This document shows positions 22,611 to 33,702 of a DNA stretch of 64,000 nucleotides, one piece after another. Both the position numbers and the translations under genes were made by a program. The DNA is taken from assembly GCA_035048485.1 (NCBI GenBank), contig CM068584.1, positions 59,335,739 to 59,399,738 of the forward strand, written 5' to 3'. The DNA is from Pteria penguin (taxonomy: Eukaryota > Mollusca > Bivalvia > Pterioida > Pteriidae). Within the stretch, counting starts at the first letter, position 1. Every line of letters begins with the position of its first letter. The notes beneath the pieces are model-generated. The model had not been told where the DNA came from and made no database searches. It saw only the letters and a program-made list of their open reading frames with translations.

Positions 22611-22659
22611 TTTTGGCTCTTGAAGAGGTGGCCTCCTCGTGGCAAGGGCTGGAAATGCT
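22611..22659 (+). repeat. Repeat motif C, second locus
   Basis: GGCTCTTGAAGAGGTGGCC then TCCTCGTGGCAAGGGCTGG, preceded by a T run. Same motif as 10604-10652 (opposite strand) and 35536-35584. Confidence 0.65.
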
Positions 22660-23626
22660 GTCATTAAAACAGACACAATTAGATGTATAATACTGTTGTT
22701 GATTGTCAAATGTACCTCAAAAACATTTATTTTACTACTGCCAATATAATAATAATAATCGAAACATACTCGGTTATGAAGATGTAGAAGATTCCACTTT
22801 ACATATCATTAATTGTCTTTCAGAAACAGCGGCGAACAACCTCTTAATTTGTTTTGTTTTCTTCTTCAGTTTATTAAGTTATTTATTAAACAATAAACAC
22901 AAAATATACTTTATATAATATATAGTATATATATATAGTATATAAAATAAAAACATGACAATGATGTATGTATGGCTGTATGTTTTACTGTATTGTATCA
23001 TATGTATGACTGCATCTTCAATTTTTTACTATCTTCATCTTGACTTCTATTTCAAACCTGTAAATACAATAACCGTAAATTATTTTCATAAATAAGAGAA
23101 CTGAATGTCAACAATCAAGTCTCACTTAATCTATACAGAGGTCCCGCCCCCTTCCCTCCTAATGTCAATAATCTCTTATGTAGTGATATAAATGCATTGC
23201 AAGTTTAGAAGACATTAGAAATAAAGGCTATATACCTACGAAAAGAACATAAATAGCCAAGACATTCCTCTCCCATCAATATACTCCCTTAGCTTTACTC
23301 AACATGCTTTATTAGCATGGCCTCCCCCTTTTTTGTTTTATGCAAGGATGTTTGTGGTATTGAAGAGAAATGGGTAATAGAGGCGTTTCAGTTTGATCAT
23401 AATACATACAAATATTAACTACTTGCCTATTGATCAATCTCATCTTGTGGTTAACCATATTCATAATAAGATTATGTCATGCAATACATAACATTTAAGG
23501 CAAATAAGTACCTTATTTACAATTTCCCCCAATAAAGCTCCCTAAGAGTTGCGAAACCTTCACTTTCTATCACTTTCTACTACTTGTATGCTATAGAATT
23601 CTATTACAAGTGTTGAGACTGTGGTC
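22660..23626. other. AT-rich spacer
   Basis: Includes (AT)n around 22915-22942. A 71-codon open frame from 22703 carries YCQYNNNNRNILGYEDVEDS and a hydrophobic end but no family signal. No gene supported. Confidence 0.4.
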
Positions 23627-23876
23627 TATGGTCATATATTCACGATTCATACCACCAAGAAACTAGAGTTAACTCTCTTTACGCCGCGGCGCAAACGGAG
23701 GGAATTCCAACTATTACTACAACTTCCCGGAATGCGTTTTTTTGCATAAAAATTCGTGTAATATCTGTAACTAACGTCACTCGATCCATATCTGCAAAAA
23801 AAAAATTTTAAAAACTGGTCAATCCGGTAACATTTTTGGTCAATCCGGTAATTCCGCAGTCAATCCGGTAAGTAGT
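23627..23876 (-). repeat. Repeat family B, inverted copy
   Basis: Reverse complement of 10024-10260 with moderate divergence. The three CAATCCGGTAA iterations lie at its right end (23818-23872). Confidence 0.8.
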
Positions 23877-23879
23877 ATA

Positions 23880-24028
23880 ACCCTCCTTTACGTGACATGT
23901 CTGTCGTGACACGGGACCTCTTTTTTCACTAATCGAAAAGACCGAACATCGGTGTGCCTAGGGCATGAGTCGAACCCGGGATCTCTAGATCACGAGCCGC
24001 GCCTTATCCACTAGGCCACACCGGTTTT
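23880..24028 (-). mobile_element. tRNA-headed SINE fragment
   Basis: The minus strand reads CCGGTGTGGCCTAGTGGATA (A-box region) and CCCGGGTTCGACTC (B-box), then a body with CGGTCTTTTCGATTAGTG and GTCACGACAGACATG. It abuts the end of repeat B directly. No clear target duplication. Confidence 0.7.
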
Positions 24029-24956
24029 CTTAACTACCGGGAAAAGTATTAAGGTACTTCAGGGAACACCTATTCCGACGCCTGAAAACTGATATGAAAA
24101 ACACTTTCGCATACATCTGTTCATTTCTACGCAGTCAGCAACAATGGATTTGTGTGCAAGTCATCGGGCGGATATATATCAAACGTTCTCCCTGACCATC
24201 ACCTTTCGTGCTATGAGGCTCTGATTCATTGGCGATTTTTGTGCCCATTCTTGACAAAATTGTTAGCGTTCTGAAGAATAATTGACATACCTCCGAAATA
24301 AGCTGACCCACTATAGTGGCGACATCTTCGGTATTTGCACTGACCTAAAACTCGTTTTCCTAACTTTACCTGCGGCTACTATCAAATGTAATCAGTTGCA
24401 AAGCGGGACAAGTTACCTCGAATGATGTAGAAATTAACACCTCTTTAGATGACTGACTGCGTCTTTCATTATACCAACTTTTACCAGAATGATACTTTTT
24501 ATGTAAACAACTAAATAATAATTAAACTACAAGTGAACAATTTATTAAACTACTATCCAATACTATTTCTAACTTCCATACTGACGGTATAACTACAAGT
24601 GAGTAAGCGCTGAAGGTCAAGATATAACGTGCAGGCTGTCTTGAAGTAGTACCGCAAAGAAGAGAAGTAGTCTTGAGAGTTTTGAAGATTGAATTTACAT
24701 GGATGCCTGAATTAGTTTAGAGAGATCGAAAGTAAAAAATATATAATTATCCTTAAGTCTTACATGAAGTTTCAATGACAGACATGTATAAAAAATATTA
24801 ACATTTACTGAGAAAAATCGTACGAGTGTTCGTGTTTTTGTTTTACGGGGTTAAGTAATTTACCTAGAGATCGGTGAGTAATCTGGCCTAAAAACAATAG
24901 GCTCTTTAAAAACTTATAAGCCTTATAATAGGGGGTTGTGTAGGGTTTCTTTCCAG
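24029..24956. other. Spacer, no gene recognised
   Basis: Mixed-composition sequence without supported coding frames or repeats. Confidence 0.35.
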
Positions 24957-24989
24957 TGACGTGGCGGAGTGCCTTAACGTTACTGCGTA
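24957..24989 (+). repeat. Isolated right terminus of MITE family A
   Basis: GACGTGGCGGAGTGCCTTAA then CGTTACTGCGTA matches the right end of the MITE at 8899-9529. The rest of that element is not recognisable to its left. Confidence 0.55.
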
Positions 24990-25049
24990 GGTTCGGATAT
25001 TAACATTGAAAATATTAAGGCCCAACATGGATCCAGAACAAAATAAATC

Positions 25050-25390
25050 TAAAGTGAACTTAAGTAATTCACCATAGATGCCCACAATTCAATGTTCCCC
25101 TGTCGGTTGAAATGCACCAGGTCGGCACAGTAGTCCTCTTGTTATCGGGTGGGGGCAGTGAGAACGCATCCCTCGAAAATTCCACGCATTTTCCGGTTAA
25201 GCCCCCTGGCCACCTTAATGAAGCGACCATGATACATATCCGGAACTCTGAAACAGCCGCGTTCCCGTTTGCAAAACCAATGAGTTATACTTCCCCACTG
25301 CTCCACCCATTCCTTCAGACACCGTACCGACTGACGTAAGGCCGACAGGAATCCATTCCCTGTCATTTCCACCAATAATGAAAATAACAT
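25050..25390 (-). pseudogene. SGNH-like domain fragment, third locus
   Basis: The minus strand gives VIFIIGGNDREWIPVGL (block III, GGND) near 25385-25340. In other frames it gives CADLVHFNRQGNIELW (block V, DxVHF..G) near 25128-25082. At least two frame changes separate them and block I is not seen. A decayed relative of the other two SGNH loci. Confidence 0.45.
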
Positions 25391-25662
25391 GTTAGGGAGC
25401 CCATGTCTTCATAGACACAAGCAGACCCTCACCAGGCCTACTAGTCACGAATTATCACATCTAAAAGGACTGAAATTGTTTCTTAACTATTAGCCAATCA
25501 GAACCAACCTTATAAAAATCATTCGTAAAATTCCCAAACGCGGTTGAATTGACTGCATTTTCATTCCGTTTTGGCTGCACAAACTGCACGAAATAGAAAT
25601 AATGTAACAACAATTAATAAATATAGAATCCGAGAAGTACCCAAGTATTACAAAGAATAATG

Positions 25663-26050
25663 TACGCAGCTGTTTTAAGGCAATACAGAATTATATAGTG
25701 TTACAGAAAACCTGCGAAACCATAACATGACGTCATTGTGACGTCCCTACGGTTCAAAGTCTTTATATGAAGAGAGATAAACTGCAATGATCAGCTTGCC
25801 AAGAAAAATGCTGCAGTGCAACTTTTTCCTCAACTCCATTTGTCGTGTAATTTCACAGACTATTGTACATTTATTTGAAATGCGTCTCGCTGGGCCTAAC
25901 TTTTAGATGTTAAAATATCAACAGAATTTCAATTTAATTAAACCACTTCTCGTAAATTACACCATTCAGCAATTACATCCCACTATTTATATACAATTAC
26001 GTGTCTTATAAGTTTGGCACAGCTATTAATATTATTGATAGTCTTCCATT
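25663..26050 (+). mobile_element. MITE family A, second partial copy
   Basis: Starts TACGCAGCTGTTTTAAGGCA and tracks the left 60 percent of the element at 8899, including TTTCCTCAACTC, GTGTAATTTCACA, GCTGGGCCTAA and ATTAATATTATTGATAG. The right inverted repeat is missing. Confidence 0.75.
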
Positions 26051-26240
26051 ATGGTGAAGTGTTAAAGGTCTTGTCACAAGAAATACAACTGTGAAGTATG
26101 AAAGCCATATCTACTCTGGTTCAAAAGTTATAGCCAAGGTTCCAAGTATGACAAAATTTATGGTCAAAGTCACAAGGTCAACAAGTCTCGTTTGGTTTCA
26201 AAGGTATTGTCACAAGGCATGGCAATATGAAAGCCATATC
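26046..26240. repeat. Degenerate GTCACAAG repeat
   Basis: Two iterations of a unit with TTGTCACAAG, then TATGAAAGCCATATCTA, with shorter TCACAAGGTCAA strings between. Confidence 0.6.
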
Positions 26241-27395
26241 TAGAATAGTTTTAAAGGGAATATGTGCGGCGCAAGAATTACCTCCCTTTAAACATCGGCA
26301 AATCCATATTTATGTTTTACGTCATACATGCATACGTCATATTATTCCCGTTAATAGATCGTAGTGATTTGACAAAACCTCCTCATAAGTGGAACGATAA
26401 TGTGAAATCAACTCGGTATAAATGTAACAATTGATTGCCTATTGTCTTCAGTATTGTGTCGATACTAGTTGAACGATGGTTCAGAAAGTACTTTAAGTGA
26501 GAGGTAAAGAGAGATAACTCTGTGTGTACATACATAAAGAAAATAATCTTAGTAAAGTAGGTATTTCATCATGGCAACCCGGTAAGACCGTGGGTTGTAT
26601 ATTTTGGTTTGTGTTTTTTTTTTTCTTTGTTATGCGATATATGTACTAGTTTCAGAGGAAACAGTCCTGTGGATACTGAATAATCCATGAATATATGGCA
26701 TTTACCATTACACACAGTATACCCACTTCCAATACCGACGATATGCGGAAGTTGAAATATGTCTGGTAGCTATACCTCATTATAAAATAAATTGTCATAC
26801 GGTTTAAAAATATATTGTCCTTCCTTTTCAAGGAATTCTATCCTAAAACCAAAAACGTGTCATTTTACCTTGTAATGAGCAATGTTTGTTTTGTCTATGG
26901 ACAAAATATTTCTTTTCACATTCTTTCACTTTTAGATATATGTATATTATAATCATTGTAATAATTTATGAAAATAAAAAGGTGTCCCTTATGGATCTGC
27001 CATACACATAACAATATGGTTAGTACATATGCTGAAAAATTAAGGTATACCAGTATACGAAGGTAGGTTGCATAAACATTTTTATTATTTATTATTTTTC
27101 TTTTGTAGTCAAACATAATAATGATGTAAACTTGAGAAAACTTTTCCTTATTTGCATTTTTATAATATACTGTAACACAAAGGCTGGTATAAGTTCCGAG
27201 CATGCATCAAATATTCAGCAAATCATTAAAACCACTTTAAATGTGTTAAAAAATTCTGACACATCAGTAACCTGACTAAAATGTCTTTTTGTAGGCTTAG
27301 GTTTGACATGAAATCGGTCGGGAAACCATTAAAACAGACGTATTTTATTTTGGTCTATTCGCTTTAGCGTAAAAAGGGTCCTTGTCACATAAAAA
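26241..27395. other. Spacer, no gene recognised
   Basis: AT-rich. An open frame on the minus strand (26916-27203) has no recognisable domain. Confidence 0.35.
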
Positions 27396-27650
27396 CTATA
27401 TTATCCCATAACGAATTGCTGTTTTGTATATACATACGTAGAGGCCGCCATCGTTGTCAGCGTACCACGTGATCGTCTTCTCTGCCGATGTTCCACTGAA
27501 TATTTGGTACAGCCCGAATCGAACAGTTGGAAAAGTAGTGTCACATGATATTCCTATTCCGGAAAGGGCGAATCGCACTGGCCCTCGGTCAGTAATCGGA
27601 AGAGTGTCTAACGCTATCCCGACTGAAAATACCAAATAAATGCACTGAAA
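27396..27650 (-). CDS. Uncharacterised exon-like open frame
   Basis: Minus-strand frame reading LPITDRGPVRFALSGIGISC, then FPTVRFGLYQIFSGTSAEKT and WYADNDGGLYVC. Two spaced Cys with an intervening W and YVC give it a loose extracellular-domain look. It is preceded by possible acceptors TTATTTCAG (27651) and TTTTCAG (27628). Codon use is richer in G+C than its surroundings. I do not recognise the family. It may be an exon of a host gene or another mobile fragment. Confidence 0.3.
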   Translation of the reverse strand, partial: FQCIYLVFSVGIALDTLPITDRGPVRFALSGIGISCDTTFPTVRFGLYQIFSGTSAEKTITWYADNDGGLYVCIYKTAIRYGII

Positions 27651-28865
27651 TAATATCAAATCGGTACAATAATTCTATCAGACGTCACGTTCGACACGAA
27701 ACATGTCAAAAATGGCGATACAAAATTAAATATCAACAACGTCAAAAGTTGGGTCCAGGAGCTCCGTTCAAACGTCTGCCACCAATTGTGGTGAAAGTAC
27801 AGTGCACAAGTAAGTTAAACTTACCAATGGTAGAAACTCCACAGGTATAAGAAGATAAATATAAGAAGTAAGTTCAGCAAATGCACTATACGACGTCTGG
27901 ATTCCAACTTCTGGGCTCTCGTGAATTCTTCCGCAGCTCCCTCTGCGCATAAGGCCCTTTCTGATTGGCTGGTTTTGTCACATGGCAGTTGTTGTGGCCA
28001 TGTGACATCTGCGTGTCACTACAATACTGTCATACGGAAGATATGTATATATCTCTCGATTTACGTTTGTTCTTTTTGCGCAAATTAAAGTTGACTTTCC
28101 AACAATTGTAAATGGAAACACTTTCATAACCGCCCCCCCCCCCCCCCCCCAAAAAAAAAAAAAAGAATATCACATACACAGATATATAATATTTCAGGCA
28201 TGTAACAGACTGGATATTTACAGTAGAGTTTCAAAGCAGTGATTCAAAACGCATGCATATTATATTTCTGAATAGCAATAGACTAGATACTTTGAGCTTA
28301 TCAATGATAAAGCAGGAATAGATATCATAGTAAAAGACTTGGTACTTTAAGCGTTAAAAAGGAAAAAGTAGGAATAGATATCAAAATAATGGTTCACAAA
28401 ACATGTATTGAATGATGAAGTAACACAAAACTTAGGTAGTGATCTATAGTACAGGAATTAAGTTCATATATATGACATGGATAATTCAGTTTCTATCAAG
28501 ACAGGTGAGCATTCCGCCAAAACAGAATTGTATTAAAAGTTTGCAAAACCATTACAAGGAATATAATGTTTATCATAATGACATCATAAATCAAGACATA
28601 TTTTGTTAAAAATATTAAATATGTTGTCAACTACATGCAAAACATTTAATAGGAAACCAAGGAAATTTCAAGAACAAATAAGAGGAGTAAGTCATGTTGA
28701 GACTTAATAAAAGGTACAATCAAAGACAGGATAATTATAGATTAATATAGGATTATTAAGTTATTTGAGATTTTTTTTCAAAGCACAGAATTAAAGAATT
28801 ATTTAAAGTTAGATATAAAAAAAAATGTTTGTGGAAATGCCTTTTCTTTCTCTTATACAGGTTTT
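27651..28865. other. Spacer with C/A homopolymers
   Basis: A C run (about 28131-28150) abuts an A run (28151-28164). Short repeats of AGGAATAGATATCA occur near 28312 and 28370. No gene supported. Confidence 0.45.
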
Positions 28866-29417
28866 CCCATTCATTCTAGAGATATTCTATGCACTTGAGA
28901 AAAGACGGTCGAATATACCCACTCCTGTTGCCAAGGCTACAACTGTGCCGTTGTTCGTTCAGTGGAGGTTCCCAAGGTTGCATCTGAGGAAAAGGTCGAC
29001 GTCAAGATGAATAATCACATTGGAATGGCGCCCGACTGTTTCCGGATGCTGGGCAAAGTGGACGTATTGTCGATCCATTCTGTAGAGGCCCAACTCCTGG
29101 ATCTCTGGTAGCGCTGCCCTAGTAGTTACGTGGCCGCAGTAGGGGACATTACATGCCTGTTCCACTGGCGTCAGGATGGTGTCCAAGGCTATGTCGATGG
29201 AATGGCCGCTGCTGGCTTGCACGTACTGGCCGTCTGATGAAACTTCCAGGCGCTCCTTCTGCATGGTGCCGGTTATCCATCTGACGTAGTCCGGGTCGAA
29301 GTGTTGGAAGTCTTCATAGTATGTGAGGTCCCCCAACCACACCCGTCCACGCGTTGTCATTGGCAGGGAATATTCGCGACGCAGGGCTCGCACGAGACGT
29401 CTGGAATCTGATGAAGA
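28866..29417 (-). pseudogene. tRNA 2'-phosphotransferase (KptA/Tpt1-like), second locus
   Basis: Minus-strand exon after a CTTTTTTAG acceptor (29418). It reads RRLVRALRREYSLPM, GRVWLGDLTYYEDFQHFDPD, SSDGQYVQASSGHSID, YCGHVTT, LGLYRMDRQYVHFAQ and NVIIHLDVDLFLR. After LGNLH comes an in-frame TGA where the 10914-11452 relative has Trp, then TNNGTVVALATGVGIF continues in frame. So the domain is complete apart from one nonsense codon (or an exon end close to it). The HGT block reads HVT and the first RH reads RR, so catalysis may be lost. It is clearly diverged from the first locus, not part of the recent duplication. Confidence 0.75.
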
Positions 29418-29585
29418 CTAAAAAAGAAAATTAACAAAGTGTGTTAGTAAAGTATTGTTATTATTATTTAGTTTAACGTCACACGGAGAATATTTCACTC
29501 GTATGGTGACAGTATCAATTATAAGTATATTTGCAAAACAATACAATTCACACATCTACAAGTGTAAAGTGATTCAAACTAATAA

Positions 29586-30757
29586 CTAATATATTTTGGA
29601 AAGACGCAAACTTTTAATGTCTAAGGCTTTTAGGCACTTTACTTTTAATGTCTTTATATGCGGTATAAGAGACAGTCGTTTATCATATATAACACCAAGA
29701 AATTTAACTTCATTTACAACATTTATTCTATTACCGTCCATAAAAAGTTCAGGGTCATTATGCATTTGTCTATTTTGACAAATGCACAGAAGAAGTTTTA
29801 TTGTTTGGAAATTTAAAACCATTTTCAATAGACGACTTAAATATATTATTTAAACACAACTGACGTTTCCGTTCTAGCATATTCATATTTTTCCCGCAAC
29901 AACATATCAAAAAGTCATCAACATATAGAGAACCATCGATATCGTTTTTCAACACCTACGCCAAACTATTTAATTTAATACTGAAAAGAGTAACAGATAG
30001 TATACTTCCTTGTGGAACGACCATCTCCTGTTCAAAAGAATCAGAAGCATGGGACCCCAGTCGAATATTAAAACGTCTATCTTTTAGAAAATTTGAAATG
30101 AAAATAGGCAAAACTGCCTCTTAAACCCATATCATATAAATCCTTTAAAATACCATATTTCCAGGTCGTATCATACGCCTTTTTCCAGATCGATTGATTT
30201 TTGTTTTACGTCACACCACGAATATTTCACGTATATGGTGACGGCATCTGCCTGATGCGGGCATACAAATTTTGACCTTTGCAACGGACCCACCCGAAGC
30301 ATTTAACGTGCCATGCATACCACGACACGGGGCCTCGGTTTTTACTGTCTCATCCGAAAGACATGACACCGGCATGACCAGAGCGGGACTCGAACCCCGG
30401 CCTCCCGATCAGGAGTCCGACGCGATATCACTAGGCCACGCCGGCTTTTTCCAGATCGAAAGAGATGGAAACTACATGTTGTTTATTTATGAAAGCATCA
30501 CGAATATATGTTTCAAGGCGCACAAGATGATCAGTGGTACTTCTCTGCTTCCTGAACCCACACTGAATATCGGTGAGAAAATCGTTGTGTTCCATAAACC
30601 AGACAAGACGCTCATTAACCATACGTTGTAAACCTTTACATATACAACTCGTTAAAGAAATCGGCCTATAATTAATAGGATCAGTATGGTGAGAATCTAT
30701 TGTTATTCCCATTCCTAAGCCTGGAAAGGACCACGATTTTGGAAATTCGCCATTCAA
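29586..30757 (-). pseudogene. LINE reverse transcriptase, split by a SINE
   Basis: INYRPISLTSCICKGLQRMV, CGFRKQRSTTDHL and VSISFDLEKA up to the SINE. Then YDTTWKYGILKDLYDMGLRG, VPQGSILSV and YVDDFLIC (the YxDD catalytic motif) near 29925. VNEVKFLGVIYDKRLSLIPH follows. The SINE sits exactly between DLEKA and YDTTW. Confidence 0.8.
30193..30444 (-). mobile_element. tRNA-derived SINE inside the LINE reverse transcriptase
   Basis: Same family as 22022-22296: tRNA head (GCCGGCGTGGCCTAGTGATA; B-box GGGGTTCGAGTCC) and the shared tail. It is flanked by a perfect 14-bp duplication, CTTTTTCCAGATCG, at 30179-30192 and 30445-30458. A roughly 25-bp internal segment present in the 22022 copy is missing near 30300. 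Confidence 0.92.
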
Positions 30758-31512
30758 CCATATGTGATTAAATATGTTTAGTAGAATATGTAAAGATTCC
30801 TATGGAAGATCCTTTAAAATTTGATAATGCACTTAACCTGGACCAGTTGCAGCATCATTAGAGCACTGTAGCGAATAATGTAATTCTTCGATTGAAAAAG
30901 GCTCATTATAATCTTCTTGATTATTTGATTCAAACTTCAATTTTATTTTTGTTTAATACGACGAAACTGAGGAAGACAGTTATCAGAAGAAGAGTTTTTC
31001 GAAAAGGTCTCCCCTAAACAATAAGCAATATCGTGTTTAGATGTTAGAATATCAGACTTATGAACAAGATGCTTAACAGTATTTGAAGTACCTTTGCCTT
31101 TAATTTTATTTATCATCTTCCATACCTTATTAGTAGGCGTGCGAGTATTTACTTTGGAGACATAATTTTTCCATGATAAACGTTTGCTATGATTAATTGT
31201 GCGCCTGGCAGCAGCTCTACACTGGCGAACTTTTGAATACCTTTTCGGCCTTTTTACGATCTCTGATAACACTTTTGCAGGTAACGTCAAACCAAGGATT
31301 ATATTTCTTTTTTTTGAAAAGTAAAGGTTTTTTGGAATATTCTTTTCACACATCTGAACAAGTGTATTTGTAAACGAAAGAATAGGATCAGTTTTACTCA
31401 AATGATTTACTTGTTTTAGATTTGTAAGACAATCAGATTGGAATTGACTCCAGTCGGCTTTATTTAGCTTCCAACGTGGAATACATGTATTTACTTGATT
31501 GCATATTACTTT

Positions 31513-32160
31513 TTAATGTAAGTGGAAAATGATCACTTCCACACAGTCAGTAAAAAGTGATGGATCAGTTATACTAAGATCTATTGAAGTATAAGTACTA
31601 TGTCCTGGATGTAAATAGGTACTAGACCCGTCATAAAAGACACATAAAGGATGTTTTCCTATAAAATCTTCAATTATATTACCTTTGGCGTCATTACTAT
31701 CACTGACCCACAAGATATTGTGAGCATTAAAATCACCCAATATAATAAATGGTTTAGGTAGTTGTTCAACCAAGTTGTCCAATTCTCTACGATCTATATT
31801 TAAAGTCGGAGGAAAATATATTGAACAAAACGTTATTGTTTTATGTAATGTAACACGCACAGCGATAGCTTGTAAAGGTGTGTTTATAGAATTTCTAATA
31901 AAAATTGACGAGCCACCCGCAGCTCTATCATTATTACTATAAACATTTTATCGTGAAAAGTTTTTAATTGATAGATAGATACATTATTGTTTTACGTCGC
32001 AGCGGGAATATTTCACCCATATGGCGACGGTTACATTTTAAATTGAAAAGAATCTGTGTCTCGTGTAAACATAATATTGCTGGAGAGAATTTTTGATCGA
32101 GAATTTTCAATTCATTAAAATTAACTTTAAACCTCTACAATTCCACTGAATTATATTATC
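31513..32160 (-). pseudogene. LINE endonuclease (APE-like) domain
   Basis: IIQWNCRGLK near 32155 is the N-terminal APE motif with catalytic Asn. ILCLHETQ follows with the catalytic Glu, then, after a SINE-tail insertion (about 31974-32035), DRAAGGSSIFIR, CSIYFPP and IILGDFNAHN with the GDFN catalytic block. STYTSIDLSITDPSLF is near the C-terminus. Confidence 0.7.
31974..32035 (-). mobile_element. 5'-truncated SINE tail in the LINE endonuclease
   Basis: The minus strand reads CCGTCGCCATATGGGTGAAA, TATTCCCGCTGCGACG and TAAAACAATAATGTATC, the last 60 bp of the SINE/LINE tail. Nearby TTTTAATTGA and TTTTAAATTGA may be its imperfect target duplication. Confidence 0.65.
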
Positions 32161-32435
32161 CGAATTATTTATTTGTCTTTGAGAAGAGCAAGAGAAGGCT
32201 TGCGATCTCTTTTAGTTGGGGAATAGCTACAATCCCGTGTTTTGACAATGTGAGAATTCTCACTAGCTCGTATATTAGAAGCAGAAGGATGTACTTCATC
32301 CTCCTCTCCTAAAACATCAAATCTATTTTTCGTAGCTGCGTCTGCAACACACGTATTAGAAGATTGTTTATTTGTGTTACTTTTATTTTATATTTTTTTT
32401 CGATGACTGAATAGGTTTTCTGGGCACAGATGGTT

Positions 32436-33127
32436 TTACATGCGAAGATGAAGTCGAGGAATTTTTTCATTGAACGATAGACTTGGTAATTCAGTTTTAA
32501 TACCGCAAATCTCAGCTTGACAACCAACAGTTGCTGTTTTCTTTGTGAGAACGGCAGCAGAGTAACTATTTGTTGCCAATGAACGAGCATGGGACGTTTC
32601 ATACAACGTTCTTGCATCGTAAAAAGAAACGCCTCTCTCAACTTTTATTTTTATAATTTCAACTTCGCGTAAATACACGGGACATTGTTTCGAGGATGAA
32701 CAGTGGGTCCCCTTACAATTCACACAAAAGGGTGTACAGTCACAAGGCATTTCAAAATGGCCATCCTCATGATCCATGACTTTACCATCAAATTCATCTA
32801 CAGCTATATTTTCAACTTCTTCATGACCACAACGATGACCTATACTTTTTTGCGATTGCATCTGTACCTTGAATGGCCAAACTTTTGACAAGTAAAACAG
32901 CGCAACGGTGATGGGTAATATAATTCTACGTTGGCTGTAACATAGCCTAGCTTTATTTTCGGGGGTACAGAGGGTGTACTGAACGTAAGGAGGAAAGTAT
33001 TTGTTTTAATGTCTTTGCCATCCTTTTTTATTATAAATCGTCGTACACCTACGACTTTCTGGCTCTTCAATTCCGCTAGTATTGTTTCGTCTGATAACGA
33101 AGTGAGAGTCTTATCCTTATCTCTCAA
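32436..33127 (-). pseudogene. LINE ORF1 (gag-like, zinc knuckles)
   Basis: Reads KSQKVVGVRRFIIKKDGK, then PLRCFTCQKFGHSRYRC, a CCHC knuckle, a frame change near 32880, and FCVNCKGTHCSSSKQC, a second knuckle. EVEIIKIKVERGVSF follows. This is the usual nucleic-acid-binding end of LINE ORF1/gag proteins. Confidence 0.7.
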
Positions 33128-33203
33128 AAATACCGCGACACGTATTGAGCGTATGATGAACAGACACTTTTACAGGTATGTGACCGATGTGGTCCAATGT
33201 TAG

Positions 33204-33702
33204 TAAATTAATTGATTGTTGTTTTCTTCAAGCATTCCACCATAAGATGTCCGTTCCTTTGCTTGGTAAGGTTTTTAACTGTTCCGGCAAAAGATTGAAA
33301 TGATGAAGTGATGTACTTAATATCTTAATGCTTTACAGGTGACACAAAAATTAACTGTCTGTCCAGGTATAAAACAAAACAAGGTATAACTATCAAAACA
33401 ATAGTTAAGTAAACACTAAGAAACGTGAACCTAAAATCAACATGAACCAGAAAACACTAGGAAACTTAAACCTACCGGTAAATTCAATCAAAATACACAA
33501 ACTTATTGTGCATTCTCTATCAAGTATTTTTGATTGCAATTAAAAGCTGTGAAAATATGATCCCAAAAACATCAAAACAAACATAAAAGCTATGAAAATA
33601 TGATCCCAATACATGAAAAAAAAAACACACAATAGAAAAAGTCATATCTGCACCTGAATTAAAATCCATGCACATTTTGTACATGCTCTGTTATATTACA
33701 TG
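33204..33702. other. Spacer
   Basis: Contains diverged repeats of AAAAGCTGTGAAAATATGAT and TCCCAAAAAC near 33541 and 33587. No gene seen. Confidence 0.4.

Larger units (their letters stand above)
29456..33203 (-). mobile_element. Non-LTR retrotransposon (LINE), decayed, with two SINE-type insertions
   Basis: On the minus strand: ORF1 with Cys-knuckles (33127-32436), an endonuclease region (about 32160-31513), a linker (31401-30943), reverse transcriptase (30757-30459, then 30178-29770 after a SINE), a C-terminal part to 29586, and a 3' tail ending GTGTGACGTTAAACTAAATA and TAATAA at 29456. All ORFs carry stops or shifts. The 3' tail is shared with the SINEs at 22022 and 30193. Clade (Jockey/I-like) is uncertain. 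Confidence 0.8.

Noticed and set aside
23940..24028. A functional tRNA gene on the minus strand
   Set aside because: Head of a SINE: the sequence continues into a SINE body and lacks a clean acceptor stem.
27454..27639. Plus-strand open frame opposite 27396-27650
   Set aside because: Antisense shadow; the minus strand has the acceptor sites and better composition.
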